A DNA stretch of 64,000 bases. Origin: Neorhizobium huautlense (GTDB lineage Bacteria; Pseudomonadota; Alphaproteobacteria; Rhizobiales; Rhizobiaceae). Position 1 is the stretch's first letter. Every line of letters begins with the position of its first letter. The notes under the pieces are model-generated. The model was not told the origin of the DNA and did no database searches. It worked only from the letters and a program-made list of their open reading frames with translations. Positions 7,417 to 18,000 of this stretch are shown here, piece after piece. A program made the translations under genes and the position numbers. The stretch lies in assembly GCF_002968575.1 (NCBI RefSeq), contig NZ_PVBM01000014.1, forward strand, positions 1 through 64,000, written 5' to 3'.

Positions 7417-9012
7417 ATGAAATACAAACTGACCCTTGCCGCGGCGCTGCTGTCGGCGACCTTCTTCGCGGGCGCTGCTAGCGCCAAGACCTTCGTCTAC
7501 TGCTCCGAAGGTTCCCCGGAAGGCTTCGACCCCGGCATCTACACGGCCGGCACCACCTTCGACGCGTCCGCTCATCCGATCTACAACCGCCTTCTCGAAT
7601 TCAAGCCGGGCACGACGCAGCCGGAGCCAGGCCTCGCCGAGAGCTGGGAAATCTCCAGTGACGGCACTGTCTACACCTTCAAGCTTCGCCCGAATGTGAA
7701 GTTCCAGACCACCGACTTCTTCACCCCGAGTCGCAACCTGAACGCCGACGATGTTGTCTTCTCGATTGGCCGCCAGATCGACACGAAGAACGCCTGGAAC
7801 CAGTATATCCCGGGTGCCGCCTGGGAATATGCCGCCGGCATGGGCTTCCCGGAACTCATCAAGTCGGTGGAAAAGGTCGATGACCTCACCGTCAAGATCA
7901 CGCTGAACAAGCCGGAAGCACCGTTCCTCGCCAACCTCGCCATGCCGTTCGCATCGATCATGTCGAAGGAATATGCCGACAGCCTCGACAAGGCCGGCAA
8001 GAAGGAACAGCTTAACCAGATGCCGGTCGGCACCGGTCCGTTCACGTTCGTCGGCTATCAGCAGGACGCGGTTATCCGCTACAAAAAGAATGCCGACTAC
8101 TGGGGTCCGGCTCCGAAGATCGACGATCTGGTCTTCGCAATCACCACCGACGCAGCAGTTCGCTATCAGAAGTTGCAGGCTGGCGAATGCCACCTCATGC
8201 CGTATCCGAACGCAGCCGACGTCCAGTCCATGAAATCCAATCCGAACCTCACGGTTCTGGAGCAGGAAGGCCTGAACGTCGCCTATCTCGCCTACAACAC
8301 AACCCAGGCTCCATTCGACAAGGTCGAAGTCCGCAAGGCGCTGAACAAGGCGATCAACAAGAAGGCGATCGTCGATGCCGTCTTCCAAGGCATGGCGACC
8401 CCGGCGAAAAACCCGATCCCGCCGACCATGTGGTCTTACAACGAGGCCACCCAGGACGACGCCTATGATCTGGACGCTGCAAAGAAGATGCTCGCCGACG
8501 CCGGCGTCAAGGATCTTTCGATGAAGCTCTGGGCGATGCCGGTTTCGCGCCCCTACATGCTGAACGCCCGCCGCGCAGCGGAAATCATGCAGGACGATTT
8601 CGCCAAGATCGGCGTCAAGGTCGAGATCGTTTCGTATGAATGGGCCGAATATCTCGATCGCTCCAAGGCCAAGGACCGTGACGGCGCCGTCATTCTCGGC
8701 TGGACCGGCGACAACGGCGACCCGGACAACTTCCTCGACACCCTGCTCGGCTGCAATGCCGTGGGCGGCAACAACCGCGCTCAGTGGTGCAACAAGGAGT
8801 TCGACGAACTCGTGAAGAAGGCCAAGGTCACGTCCAACGACGAGGAACGTACGAAGCTCTATGAGCAGGCACAGGTGATCTTCAAGAAGGAAGCCCCCTG
8901 GGCCACACTCGATCACTCCCTCTCCATCGTTCCGATGCGCAAGGGCGTGACGGGCTTCACCCAGAGCCCGCTCGGCGACTTCACCTTCGAAGCCGTCGAT
9001 ATCACCGAGTAA
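7417..9012 (+). CDS. dppA: Peptide ABC transporter substrate-binding protein
   Basis: 531-residue periplasmic protein of SBP family 5 (DppA/OppA). The signal peptide is residues 1-23 with cleavage after ASA. The mature N-terminus KTFVYCSEGSPEGFDP, the RLLEFKPGT segment and LAESWEISSDGTVYTFKLRP are typical of DppA. A TGP motif (VGTGPF) and the aromatic C-terminal half follow. It is the first gene of dppABCDF and is separated from dppB by a terminator-like hairpin (9034-9070), which should raise DppA over the membrane parts. It probably binds dipeptides or similar small conjugates. Confidence 0.93.
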   Translation: MKYKLTLAAALLSATFFAGAASAKTFVYCSEGSPEGFDPGIYTAGTTFDASAHPIYNRLLEFKPGTTQPEPGLAESWEISSDGTVYTFKLRPNVKFQTTDFFTPSRNLNADDVVFSIGRQIDTKNAWNQYIPGAAWEYAAGMGFPELIKSVEKVDDLTVKITLNKPEAPFLANLAMPFASIMSKEYADSLDKAGKKEQLNQMPVGTGPFTFVGYQQDAVIRYKKNADYWGPAPKIDDLVFAITTDAAVRYQKLQAGECHLMPYPNAADVQSMKSNPNLTVLEQEGLNVAYLAYNTTQAPFDKVEVRKALNKAINKKAIVDAVFQGMATPAKNPIPPTMWSYNEATQDDAYDLDAAKKMLADAGVKDLSMKLWAMPVSRPYMLNARRAAEIMQDDFAKIGVKVEIVSYEWAEYLDRSKAKDRDGAVILGWTGDNGDPDNFLDTLLGCNAVGGNNRAQWCNKEFDELVKKAKVTSNDEERTKLYEQAQVIFKKEAPWATLDHSLSIVPMRKGVTGFTQSPLGDFTFEAVDITE

Positions 9013-9033
9013 TTTAGCGGCTCACAATGTTTT

Positions 9034-9070
9034 TGCCGCGGGGCGCGTTGCGTTTCCCGCGGCATTTTCT
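9034..9070 (+). terminator. Attenuating terminator between dppA and dppB
   Basis: TGCCGCGGG (9034-9042) pairs perfectly with CCCGCGGCA (9056-9064) and is followed by TTTTCTT. It has the form of a rho-independent terminator 22 bases after the dppA stop. Since dppB to dppF follow on the same strand, partial read-through is likely, giving excess binding protein. Confidence 0.8.
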
Positions 9071-9171
9071 TATGAGACGCCAAAAAATGTGGCACAGACG
9101 CCTCAATCGCCGCTTCCATGGCTTGACAAAGCCTTGAACCGGCCAAGACCGAAACCATCGAAGGTTTTAGA

Positions 9172-10176
9172 ATGTTTGGCTTCCTTTTGCGGCGCCTCGC
9201 CGTGCTGGTCCCGACTTTTATCGGGGTCTCTATCATCGCCTTTGCCTTTATCCGGCTGCTGCCGGGCGATCCCGTGGCCCTTCTTTCGGGTGAACGAGTC
9301 ATGTCGCCGGAGCGCCATGCCGTTATCAGTCAGCAACTGGGTCTCGATCGGCCGCTGGTGGTCCAATATCTCGATTATCTAGGCGGCGTGGTGACCGGCG
9401 ACTTCGGTTCTTCGATCGTGTCGAAGAAACCGATCCTCGACCAGTTCCTGGCCCTCTTCCCAGCCACGATCGAACTATCACTCTGCGCAATCATCATCGC
9501 GGTTGCACTTGGCATTCCGGCTGGCGTAATCGCGGCCATCAAGCGGGGATCGTTCTTTGATCAGGCGCTGATGGGCGTCGCTCTCGTCGGTTATTCGATG
9601 CCCATCTTCTGGTGGGGCCTGCTACTGATCATCCTCTTCTCGGGCACCCTGCAGTGGTTCCCGGTCTCCGGACGCATCTCGTTGATGTTCTTCTTTCCGC
9701 CGGTGACGGGCTTCATGCTGATCGATTCGCTGCTGTCTGGCCAGAAGGGTGCTTTCGCATCGGCACTGAGCCATCTGGCGCTGCCTTCGATCGTGCTGGC
9801 CACGATCCCGCTGGCAGTCATTGCGCGGCAAACGCGCTCGGCCATGCTGGAGGTCCTGTCTGAGGATTACGTCCGCACCGCCCGGGCAAAGGGGCTTTCG
9901 CCCTTCCGCGTCGTCGGCATCCATGCTCTGCGCAACGCCATGATCCCGGTTATCACCACCATCGGCCTGCAGATCGGCGTCATGCTCGCCGGCGCGATCC
10001 TGACCGAAACGATCTTCTCGTGGCCCGGCATCGGCAAATGGATGGTCGACAGCGTCTTCCGCCGAGACTACCCGGTCATTCAAGGCGGCCTGCTGCTCAT
10101 CGCCGCCATTATCATGTTCGTCAATCTCATCGTTGATTTGCTCTACGGCCTGATCAACCCCCGTATACGGCACTAA
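9172..10176 (+). CDS. dppB: Peptide ABC transporter permease DppB
   Basis: 334-residue integral membrane permease, usual DppB size. The N-terminal helix opens with the family signature (MFGFLLRRLAVLVPTFIGVS) and then LLPGDPV. The cytoplasmic EAA loop, which contacts the ATPases, reads DYVRTARAKGLSPFRV. About six transmembrane helices are visible. It pairs with DppC (15-base gap) to form the channel. Confidence 0.93.
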   Translation: MFGFLLRRLAVLVPTFIGVSIIAFAFIRLLPGDPVALLSGERVMSPERHAVISQQLGLDRPLVVQYLDYLGGVVTGDFGSSIVSKKPILDQFLALFPATIELSLCAIIIAVALGIPAGVIAAIKRGSFFDQALMGVALVGYSMPIFWWGLLLIILFSGTLQWFPVSGRISLMFFFPPVTGFMLIDSLLSGQKGAFASALSHLALPSIVLATIPLAVIARQTRSAMLEVLSEDYVRTARAKGLSPFRVVGIHALRNAMIPVITTIGLQIGVMLAGAILTETIFSWPGIGKWMVDSVFRRDYPVIQGGLLLIAAIIMFVNLIVDLLYGLINPRIRH

Positions 10177-10191
10177 GAAGGAGAAAATCCC

Positions 10192-11109
10192 ATGGCCGAT
10201 ACCATCATCGACAAGGCGCCCGCGGCCGTTTCGACCGCCGCCATGCGCCGCCAGATGCTCAAGGAGTTCTGGTTCTATTTTTCCGAAAACCGCGGCGCCG
10301 TCATCGGGCTTTTCGTCTTCCTGGCGCTTGTCGTAATCGCGGTATTCGCACCGATCATCGCGCCGCACTCACCCTTTGAACAGTATCGCGACGCGGTACT
10401 GGTGCCGCCGATCTGGACCGAAGGTGGCCGCGCTGGATACCTGCTGGGCACCGATCCTGTTGGACGCGATATTCTTTCACGCCTGATCTACGGCGCTCAA
10501 TATTCGCTGTTCATCGGCGTCTTCGTAACCACGCTGTCGCTGGTGGGCGGTATTCTGGTTGGTCTGATCGCGGGCTATTTCCGTGGCTGGGTCGACACAG
10601 TCATCATGCGCCTGATGGATATTATCCTGGCCTTTCCGTCGCTGCTGCTCGCCCTGGTGCTCGTTGCCATCCTGGGACCCAGCCTGACAAACGGAATGAT
10701 CGCCATCGCGCTAACGCTCCAGCCGCATTTCGTGCGTCTCACCCGCGCGGCTGTGATGGCCGAGAAGACCCGCGACTATGTGACCGCGGCCCGCCTTGCA
10801 GGTGCCGGCCCATTACGCCTGATGTTCCGTACGATCCTGCCGAACTGCACCGCGCCGCTGATCGTTCAGGCAACCCTTTCCTTCTCGAACGCCATCCTGG
10901 ACGCGGCTGCCCTCGGCTTCCTCGGCATGGGTGCTCAGCCACCCGCGCCGGAATGGGGCACGATGCTCGCCGAAGCACGGGAATTCATCCTGCGCGCCTG
11001 GTGGGTGGTCACCTTCCCCGGCCTGGCGATCCTCATCACCGTCCTTGCCATCAACCTGATGGGCGACGGCCTGCGCGATGCGCTCGACCCGAAACTGAAG
11101 AGGTCCTGA
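10192..11109 (+). CDS. dppC: Peptide ABC transporter permease DppC
   Basis: 305-residue partner permease. An N-terminal cytoplasmic segment and first helix (GAVIGLFVFLALVVIAVFAP) are followed by the periplasmic GTDPVGRDILSRLIYGA signature of DppC/OppC, and an EAA loop DYVTAARLAGAGPLRLMFR. AGGAG lies before the ATG. It ends two bases before dppD. Confidence 0.93.
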   Translation: MADTIIDKAPAAVSTAAMRRQMLKEFWFYFSENRGAVIGLFVFLALVVIAVFAPIIAPHSPFEQYRDAVLVPPIWTEGGRAGYLLGTDPVGRDILSRLIYGAQYSLFIGVFVTTLSLVGGILVGLIAGYFRGWVDTVIMRLMDIILAFPSLLLALVLVAILGPSLTNGMIAIALTLQPHFVRLTRAAVMAEKTRDYVTAARLAGAGPLRLMFRTILPNCTAPLIVQATLSFSNAILDAAALGFLGMGAQPPAPEWGTMLAEAREFILRAWWVVTFPGLAILITVLAINLMGDGLRDALDPKLKRS

Positions 11110-11111
11110 TC

Positions 11112-11981
11112 ATGGCGCTTCTGCAAATAGACAATCTCACAGTCGAATTCGAAACCGCGACAGGCTGGTTCAAAGCCGTGGACGGAGTCTCGCTGTCGGT
11201 CCAAAATGGTGAAGTGCTGGCGATCGTCGGCGAATCCGGGTCCGGCAAGTCGGTCGCCATGCTTGCGGTCATGGGGCTTCTACCCTGGACTGCGAAGATC
11301 ACCGCAGACCGCATGCTCTTTGAAGGCCGCGACATCCAGAAGATCAGCCCGGCCGAGCGGCGCAAGCTGATCGGCAAGGATATCGCGATGATCTTTCAGG
11401 AACCGATCGCCAGCCTCAATCCGTGCTTTACGGTGGGCTTCCAGATCGAGGAGGTACTGCGCGTCCACCTCGGCCTCGACAGACAAGCCCGCCGCGCCCG
11501 CGCCATCGAACTCTTCAAGCAGGTGGGCCTGCCTAACCCGGAAGAGCGGCTGGGCAGCTTCCCGCACCAGATGTCGGGCGGGCAGTGCCAGCGGGTGATG
11601 ATCGCCATCGCCATCGCCTGCAACCCGAAGCTCTTGATCGCCGACGAACCGACCACGGCTCTCGACGTGACGATCCAGAAGCAGATCCTGGACCTCATCA
11701 TGTCGCTGCAGGCCAAGAACGGCATGGGCCTCATCATGATCACCCATGACATGGGCGTCGTGGCCGAGACGGCCGACCGCGTGGTGGTGCAATACAAGGG
11801 CCGCAAGATGGAGGAGGCGGACGTGCTCTCCCTCTTCGAAAACCCGAAGAGCAACTACACAAAAGCCCTGTTGGCGGCGCTGCCGGAAAACGCCACCGGC
11901 GACCGCCTCACCACCGTTTCCGCCTTCTTTGACGGAACTCCGGAACCTGCCCAGGGAACGGGATTGGGAGCAAATGCATGA
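11112..11981 (+). CDS. dppD: Peptide ABC transporter ATPase DppD
   Basis: 289-residue ATP-binding subunit. Walker A is GESGSGKS, the Q-loop lies in MIFQEP, the ABC signature is the DppD-type MSGGQCQRV, Walker B is LLIADEPT and the H-loop is ITHDMG. ATG at 11112, two bases after dppC, gives the standard MALLQIDNLTVEF start; the longer in-frame reading upstream only overlaps dppC. An oligopeptide-transporter C-terminal region is present. Confidence 0.93.
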   Translation: MALLQIDNLTVEFETATGWFKAVDGVSLSVQNGEVLAIVGESGSGKSVAMLAVMGLLPWTAKITADRMLFEGRDIQKISPAERRKLIGKDIAMIFQEPIASLNPCFTVGFQIEEVLRVHLGLDRQARRARAIELFKQVGLPNPEERLGSFPHQMSGGQCQRVMIAIAIACNPKLLIADEPTTALDVTIQKQILDLIMSLQAKNGMGLIMITHDMGVVAETADRVVVQYKGRKMEEADVLSLFENPKSNYTKALLAALPENATGDRLTTVSAFFDGTPEPAQGTGLGANA

Positions 11982-12820
11982 CCGATAATACTATGCTCGA
12001 GGTGCGCGACATCAAGCGCGACTACGAACTCTCAGGCGGCCTCTTCAAGCCCAAGAAGATCATTCACGCGGTGAAGGGCATTTCCTTCAAGCTGGAACGC
12101 GGCAAAACGCTCGCGATCGTCGGCGAATCCGGTTGCGGCAAGTCCACGCTTGCCCGCATGATCACCTTCATCGACGAGCCGACTGCCGGCGACCTTCTGA
12201 TCGACGGGAAAAAGGTCGATACACGTCCGGGGCGCCTCACCCATGAAATGCGTCAGAAGGTGCAGATCGTCTTCCAGAATCCGTATGGCTCGCTCAATCC
12301 GCGCCAGAAGATCGGCGATGTGCTCGGTGAACCGCTAGCGATCAATACGGATATATCGGCGGAAGAACGGCGGCATCGCGCAAACGAGATGCTGAAGAAG
12401 GTCGGTTTGGGGCCGGAGCATTATAACCGCTATCCGCATATGTTCTCCGGTGGTCAGCGCCAGCGTATCGCGATCGCGCGCGCATTGATGCTGAATCCAA
12501 AGCTCCTCGTGCTAGACGAGCCGGTCTCGGCGCTTGATCTTTCGGTCCAGGCACAGGTGTTGAACCTGCTTGCCGACCTGCAGGACGAGTTCAATCTCAC
12601 CTACGTCTTCATCAGCCACGATCTCTCCGTCGTTCGCTATATCGCTGACGAGGTCATGGTGATGTATTTCGGAGAGGCGGTTGAATACGGTACGCGCGAT
12701 GAGGTCTTTTCCGACCCCAAGCACGAGTATACCCGGACGCTGTTTGCAGCGACACCTCGCGCGGACGTCGAAACCATCCGCCAGCGTATTGCAAAAAAGA
12801 AGGCGATGGCCGAGGCCTGA
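11978..12820 (+). CDS. dppF: Peptide ABC transporter ATPase DppF
   Basis: 280-residue second ATPase. Walker A is GESGCGKS, the signature FSGGQRQRI, Walker B LLVLDEPVSALD, followed by ISHDLSVV. The start codon overlaps the dppD stop in an ATGA, indicating translational coupling. The gene ends the importer operon; a palindromic element follows, between it and the convergent pbpC. Confidence 0.93.
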   Translation: MTDNTMLEVRDIKRDYELSGGLFKPKKIIHAVKGISFKLERGKTLAIVGESGCGKSTLARMITFIDEPTAGDLLIDGKKVDTRPGRLTHEMRQKVQIVFQNPYGSLNPRQKIGDVLGEPLAINTDISAEERRHRANEMLKKVGLGPEHYNRYPHMFSGGQRQRIAIARALMLNPKLLVLDEPVSALDLSVQAQVLNLLADLQDEFNLTYVFISHDLSVVRYIADEVMVMYFGEAVEYGTRDEVFSDPKHEYTRTLFAATPRADVETIRQRIAKKKAMAEA

Positions 12821-12906
12821 CTCCTCCCCTCAAGGAGGTGGGGTGATCCATCTGAAAGATTGCACCCCACCCACCGCTTCGCGGCGACATCCCCTTCAGG
12901 GAAGGT
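12821..12906. repeat. GC-rich palindromic intergenic element between convergent genes
   Basis: The stretch is a string of hairpins: CCTC..GAGG, a perfect GGTGGGGT/ACCCCACC stem with a long loop, CCGC-TTC-GCGG, and CCC-TTCA-GGG. It has the form of short mosaic palindromes common between rhizobial genes. It lies between the ends of dppF and pbpC, where it may also end transcription from both sides. Copy number cannot be judged here. Confidence 0.6.
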
Positions 12907-12914
12907 CACAGCTT

Positions 12915-14996
12915 TCACTCCACGAATACCCTGACGCTCGCGGCTCTTCCCACGGCATCAATCACCGTCAGTGTCGAAAAGCCTGCCCCTTCTGGCATCC
13001 ATTGATTGGTTCGCCGACGCGACAATTCGGTGAGCGGTCTTCCATTGGCCAGCCAGCGGAAGGGCGCCCGCCCGCCCTGCAGTTTCAGTGCCAGCGGCGA
13101 GATTTGCCCGGACCGAGCGCCAAGATCGACCCTTGCCCCTTCGGGGGGATAGACGATCTGCGGCGGCGGCTCTCGAGTCGAGGCCGAGATGAGGCCGGCC
13201 GCCGTCATCGAAAAGCGTCGGTGGCTGATCGGAAGATCGGCCTGCGCAAGCCGCACGACACCAGCAGGAGCCGGCGGCAAGGGCGCGATCGGAACGCCTG
13301 ATTTGGAAAAGGCTTCGAAGAGGATCGGTGCAGCGGTCTGATAGCCGGCAATGCCCGGCACCGCTCCATTGTCCGGCCGACCGACCCAGACTCCGAGCAC
13401 ATAACGACCGTCATAGCCAACGGACCATGCATCACGATAGCCGTAGCTCGTGCCGGTCTTATAGGCGATGCCGAGTCTCGGGCTCCCCTGCGGCGGCAGA
13501 ACGTCCGACAGAATATCTGCGACGTGCCAGACAGCCTGCGGCTCGAGCAATGGCTCGCCCTCAATGAGACCCGGCGCCCGATCGACCCCATTTCCGAGCA
13601 AGACGGGCTGTCCCTGATTTGCCAGCGCGGCATAAGCCTGCACGAGATCCTTGAGCGTGATGCCGACGCCGCCAAGCCCGATTGCCAGACCGGGTGCCTC
13701 ATTTGGTGGCAGGACCGGCCGTATATCGGCTCGCCGGAAACGGATCATCAGCCGTGACGGCCCGACCGCATCGAGCAGACGCACGGCAGGCACATTGAGC
13801 GACAATTGAAGTGCCTGCCGTATGCTGACGTCGCCCTGGTAGCTCATGTCGAAATTTTTCGGCCGGTAGCCGAAGAAATCCGCCGGCCGATCTTCAATGA
13901 TCGTCTCCTGGGAGACGATCCCCTGCTCGAAGGCTAGTCCGTAGATGAATGGTTTTAGGGTCGAGCCAGGCGAGCGCAGAACCCGCGTCATATCGATCCA
14001 GCCTGAACGGCTCGCATCGAAATAGTCCGCGGAACCCACCTCGCCGACGATTGCACCGGTCGTCACATCCGCCATGACCATCGCGAGCGAAACCCGGGGG
14101 CTGAGCCTGGATGTCGCCTCGCGGGCGACTTGTTCCAGTCCCTGCTGGATGCCGCGTCTGAGCGTCGTCTTGTGCTGTTTGATATCCGGTCGCTTTCGAG
14201 TAGCCGCTTCGGAAAGATGCGCGGCATAGGCCGGCAATTGCAGCCGCCGCAGCGGGATTGCCTCGCTTAGGGCACGCTCCGCCTCGCCCTCGCCCGTCAA
14301 GTCCGCGACGGCCGACCTCACCAGCACCCGCTCACGCGCTGCCTTCGCGCTTCGGGCATGCCGATCCGGACGCCGGCCTTCAGGCGATTGCGGCAGGGCC
14401 ACGAGCAGGGCTGCTTCCGCCACCGTCAATCGGCGCGGCTCCTTGCCGAAATAGGCGAGGCTCGCAGCACGAACCCCTTCCAGGTTGCCGCCATAAGGTG
14501 CATGGGTCAGGTAGATTTCGAGAATTTCCTGCTTGCTCAAGCGCCGCTCTATTTGCAGGGCACGGACAAGCTGAAGGAGCTTTGCAGAAAAGGAACGGGT
14601 TTCGCGCGGCTCTATCAGCCGAGCCACCTGCATGGAAAGCGTGGAGGCTCCGGAAACGATGCGGCCGTTCGTGATGAATTGCAGCGCCGCCCGGCCGAGA
14701 GCCAGAGGGTCGACGCCTGCATGGTCGTAGAAACGCTGATCTTCATAGGCAACCAGCATTTTGATAAACCGAGGATCGACGTCCTCCGCTGCGGTCTTCA
14801 GTCGCCAGCGACCTTCCGGCGTGGCAAAGGCCCGCAACAGCACACCATCCGCGTCCAGCACTTCGGTCGAGACGACCTGCGCCTTTTCAAGCGGCGGTGG
14901 GAAGGCCCGGTCGGCGGCATCAAGACCGGCGACCAGCCCGGCCAGGAGGACCAGGCCGGCACCGATGCCGATCGAGAGCTTCCAGCTGCGTTTCAT
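12915..14996 (-). CDS. pbpC: Penicillin-binding protein 1C
   Basis: 693-residue bifunctional class A PBP. One N-terminal membrane helix (about 7-27) is followed by a GT51 transglycosylase domain (AYEDQRFYDHAGVD with the catalytic Glu; GASTLSMQ; RRLSKQEILEIYL). The transpeptidase domain follows with SPGSTLKP (catalytic Ser), SLN and KTGTS. A C-terminal BiPBP-type beta domain completes it. It lies 15 bases behind the alpha-2-macroglobulin gene, the same pairing as yfhM-pbpC in E. coli; the pair is thought to link cell-wall repair to protease trapping in the periplasm. Confidence 0.93.
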   Translation of the reverse strand: MKRSWKLSIGIGAGLVLLAGLVAGLDAADRAFPPPLEKAQVVSTEVLDADGVLLRAFATPEGRWRLKTAAEDVDPRFIKMLVAYEDQRFYDHAGVDPLALGRAALQFITNGRIVSGASTLSMQVARLIEPRETRSFSAKLLQLVRALQIERRLSKQEILEIYLTHAPYGGNLEGVRAASLAYFGKEPRRLTVAEAALLVALPQSPEGRRPDRHARSAKAARERVLVRSAVADLTGEGEAERALSEAIPLRRLQLPAYAAHLSEAATRKRPDIKQHKTTLRRGIQQGLEQVAREATSRLSPRVSLAMVMADVTTGAIVGEVGSADYFDASRSGWIDMTRVLRSPGSTLKPFIYGLAFEQGIVSQETIIEDRPADFFGYRPKNFDMSYQGDVSIRQALQLSLNVPAVRLLDAVGPSRLMIRFRRADIRPVLPPNEAPGLAIGLGGVGITLKDLVQAYAALANQGQPVLLGNGVDRAPGLIEGEPLLEPQAVWHVADILSDVLPPQGSPRLGIAYKTGTSYGYRDAWSVGYDGRYVLGVWVGRPDNGAVPGIAGYQTAAPILFEAFSKSGVPIAPLPPAPAGVVRLAQADLPISHRRFSMTAAGLISASTREPPPQIVYPPEGARVDLGARSGQISPLALKLQGGRAPFRWLANGRPLTELSRRRTNQWMPEGAGFSTLTVIDAVGRAASVRVFVE

Positions 14997-15011
14997 GGGA
15001 TCGAGCCGCCG

Positions 15012-18000
15012 CTATTGCGCGGCGAGCACCTCCATCTTGCCGGTTGCAGTCCGCGCCGAGAACTGCGGCCGGTACATATCTTCGACCTGCGCCGCCGGAT
15101 GGTCATAAACGCCCGGTGTCACGGCGCGCACGACATAGGCGAGCGTGATCTGGCGATTGTCGCCGGCGCTGCGATCGAATGCGGCAACGAAACGGTCGTT
15201 GCGGAACTCCGTATGCGCAGCCTGAACCTCCTCCAGCCAATCGAAATTCGAAAGGTTGGCGCTGTTGACGACGCTCGGATTGTCGATCTCAAAACCGGCC
15301 GGCAGCAGATCGGTCACGACGATGCGCGACGGCCACTCGTTCGTCTCGGTGATGGTCAGCACCGCCACGTAACGTTCATTCTGCTGCGCCTCGCTGACGT
15401 TCACTTCCTCGCCATCCATATTGTAATAGGTTCGGGAGATTTCGAAGCCTTCTCCACCGGCAGGAAGCGGCTGGGCGGGCGCCGCAACCGTGGTTATCGC
15501 CGCCGAAAGCGTTTCGCCGCTGTCGTTCCTGATCGTTACCGGATGGTCGATCAGCGCGTCACCCGTCATCTGCGACATCAGCGTCCCGCGGTGAGAAGCG
15601 CCATTGACGTTAAGCCGCAGGCTGTCGTCGCCGTTCTGCAGAGCACGGGCGGCGAGCAGCATCCAGGTCTGTTCCTGAGTGCTGGTATATTTCTTGGAAG
15701 CCCATTCCTTGGCAACGATGTTCGCCAGCGCCGGGACGATCGGCGGCACGGGTTTGCTCTCGGCGGCCAGTGCCAGGACCGCAGCGCCGTCCCGCAACGA
15801 CGAACCGTAGTCGGAGCGAGCCAGGCTCACCTTGTGGATTTGCGCCTGTTCCGACATCTGCAGGGAATCTGCAAAAATGCTCTTTGAGCGCTGGGCATCC
15901 CCATAAAGCGCCAGCGCCGCAGCAATATGGGCCTTGGCGAGAGGCGTCGGGAAGTCATTGAGCGCCGTGTCCGCGTAGTAGCGCAGATCGCTGATCGCGG
16001 CTTTCCGGTTTCGCGCGAGCACGTAGAGCGCATAGGCGATTTCGTTGCCCTGGTCCTTGATGTTGTTGGTATAGCCGAGCGTATTCTGCAGGTTCTCCAA
16101 CGCCTGAACCAACGTCTTTTCCGGAACGTCGTAACCTTGCTCTCGGGCACGAGAGAGGAAGTCCGTCACATAGGAATCGAGCCACAAATCGCCGCCGCCC
16201 GGAGCCCAGAGGCCGAAACTGCCGGCCGAGGACTGGTACGAAAGCACGCGATAGATGGCGTCCTGCACCCGCTTCTTGATATCCGCATTGTCGGCCAACC
16301 CGTTCTGCACCGCCATTTCGCTGAGATAAAGAAGCGGAAGCGCGCGGCTCGTGGTCTGTTCGGCGCAGCCGTATGGATAACGGCTGAGGCCCATCAGCAG
16401 CGCCGGAATGTCGAAGGCGTTCGACCGGCTGACATTCACACTGACGGAGCCCCCGGGCAGGACACTGTCCGCAAGCAAGTTGGAATCAACTGTGAGGCTC
16501 GCCCCGGGCCGAAGCTCAACAAGCCGACGCTCCGTAATGGGCATCGACGCCGGCCGCACCGGGATATCAAGCTGCTGATACACGGAAGGTCCTGAAACGC
16601 TCGCCAGACGCACATAGACCTCACCATTGCCCGGTTCGATACCGGAAAGCGGGATTGTGAGATTTGCCTTTCCGCCTGCTGCGAGCTTTAGGTTCTTGCT
16701 CCCGTTCTGCCCGACTGAGACCGGATCGGTCGTCATGACAGTAAGCTGATAGTCGCCGGCCGGCGCATCCGTGTTGGCGATATCGAGACGCAGATTGCCC
16801 TGATCTCCAGGGGCGAGGAAACGCGGCATGCTTGCGGTTACCACGATCGGGTCGCGGATGATCACATCCTTGACGCCATGTCCGACCCCCAATTTCGACC
16901 AGGCGACCGCCATTATGCGGGCGGTGCCGTTGAACTGCGGAATATCGAAGGAAACTTTTGCTTTGCCCTCGGCGTCGAGTTTTACGGGGCCTGAGAAAAA
17001 GGCCACCAGCTTCTCCTTTGGCGGGCTCGCCTGCAGGGCAATGCTGCCGCCATCACCGCCGGTGCGCAGGCGGCCGGTGGCGCCGAGCGAGCCGTCGATA
17101 AGCCGGCCGTATATGTCGCGAATCTCAATCCCGAGGCGGCGCTGGCCGAAATACCAGTCGTCCGGTGCCGGCGGCTCGTAGCGCGTCAGGTTGAGGATAC
17201 CGACATCGACCGCGGCGACCGTTACATAGGCGTTTTCATTTGCCCCGGCTCCGGCTACCTGCACGGAAATATCGAGCGGCTGACGCGGCAGCGTCTTTTC
17301 AGGCGCATCAACCGAGACCTGCAGGTCCCGATTTTCCGGATCGACCTTCAACCATGTGATACCGATCGCGCGCATCGGCATCCGGCTTTGCTGTGCCTCG
17401 CCCGGACGATAGAGCGTAGCTGTTACATAGGCGCCGGCGCCCCAAGCCGCCGTGACGGGAATTTCCACCTCACCGCCCTGCTCGCCCATGCTCGCCGCCT
17501 GCACGGTGATCAGCTCTTCAGAGCCTGCCGTCAGCATCAGTTCTCCGGCATAACGCGAGGAGACTTTGAGCTTCGCAGTGTCGCCGATTTTGTAGCTCGG
17601 CTTGTCGAGAGCGATTTCCAGTGCATCCGGCGTTTCGGTCGAGGTCGCGGTCACGAACCAGCCGGCGTCGAATTCCACGCTCGACGCGGGTCCGCCGACA
17701 TCGGCAGTCTCGACCTCGAGCCTGTAACGTCCCCAGCCGACCGGGACGGAGATCCGGCCGCCATCGGCGGTGACGTTGACGGCACCATCGGCAATCTGGC
17801 TCGTGCGCGTTACCGGCTCGAAACGCCAGGAAGACCCGTCGCGATACCATTGGTAGTCGCGGTCGACCTTGATGAGCTTCCACGAAAGGCCGCGCATCAC
17901 CTGCTTATTGCCGTCGGCGCCCACGACGATGACCGTGAAATTGCCGACCGAATTTTCTGTCAGATCTCCGCTAAACTCCGGCTTGATCCCGATACGAGAG

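Noticed and set aside
7372-8916. 514-residue minus-strand ORF opposite dppA
   Set aside because: It is the antisense of a clear DppA gene, is rich in Val/Gly/Arg/Asp typical of reversed GC-rich codons, and shows no family motif.
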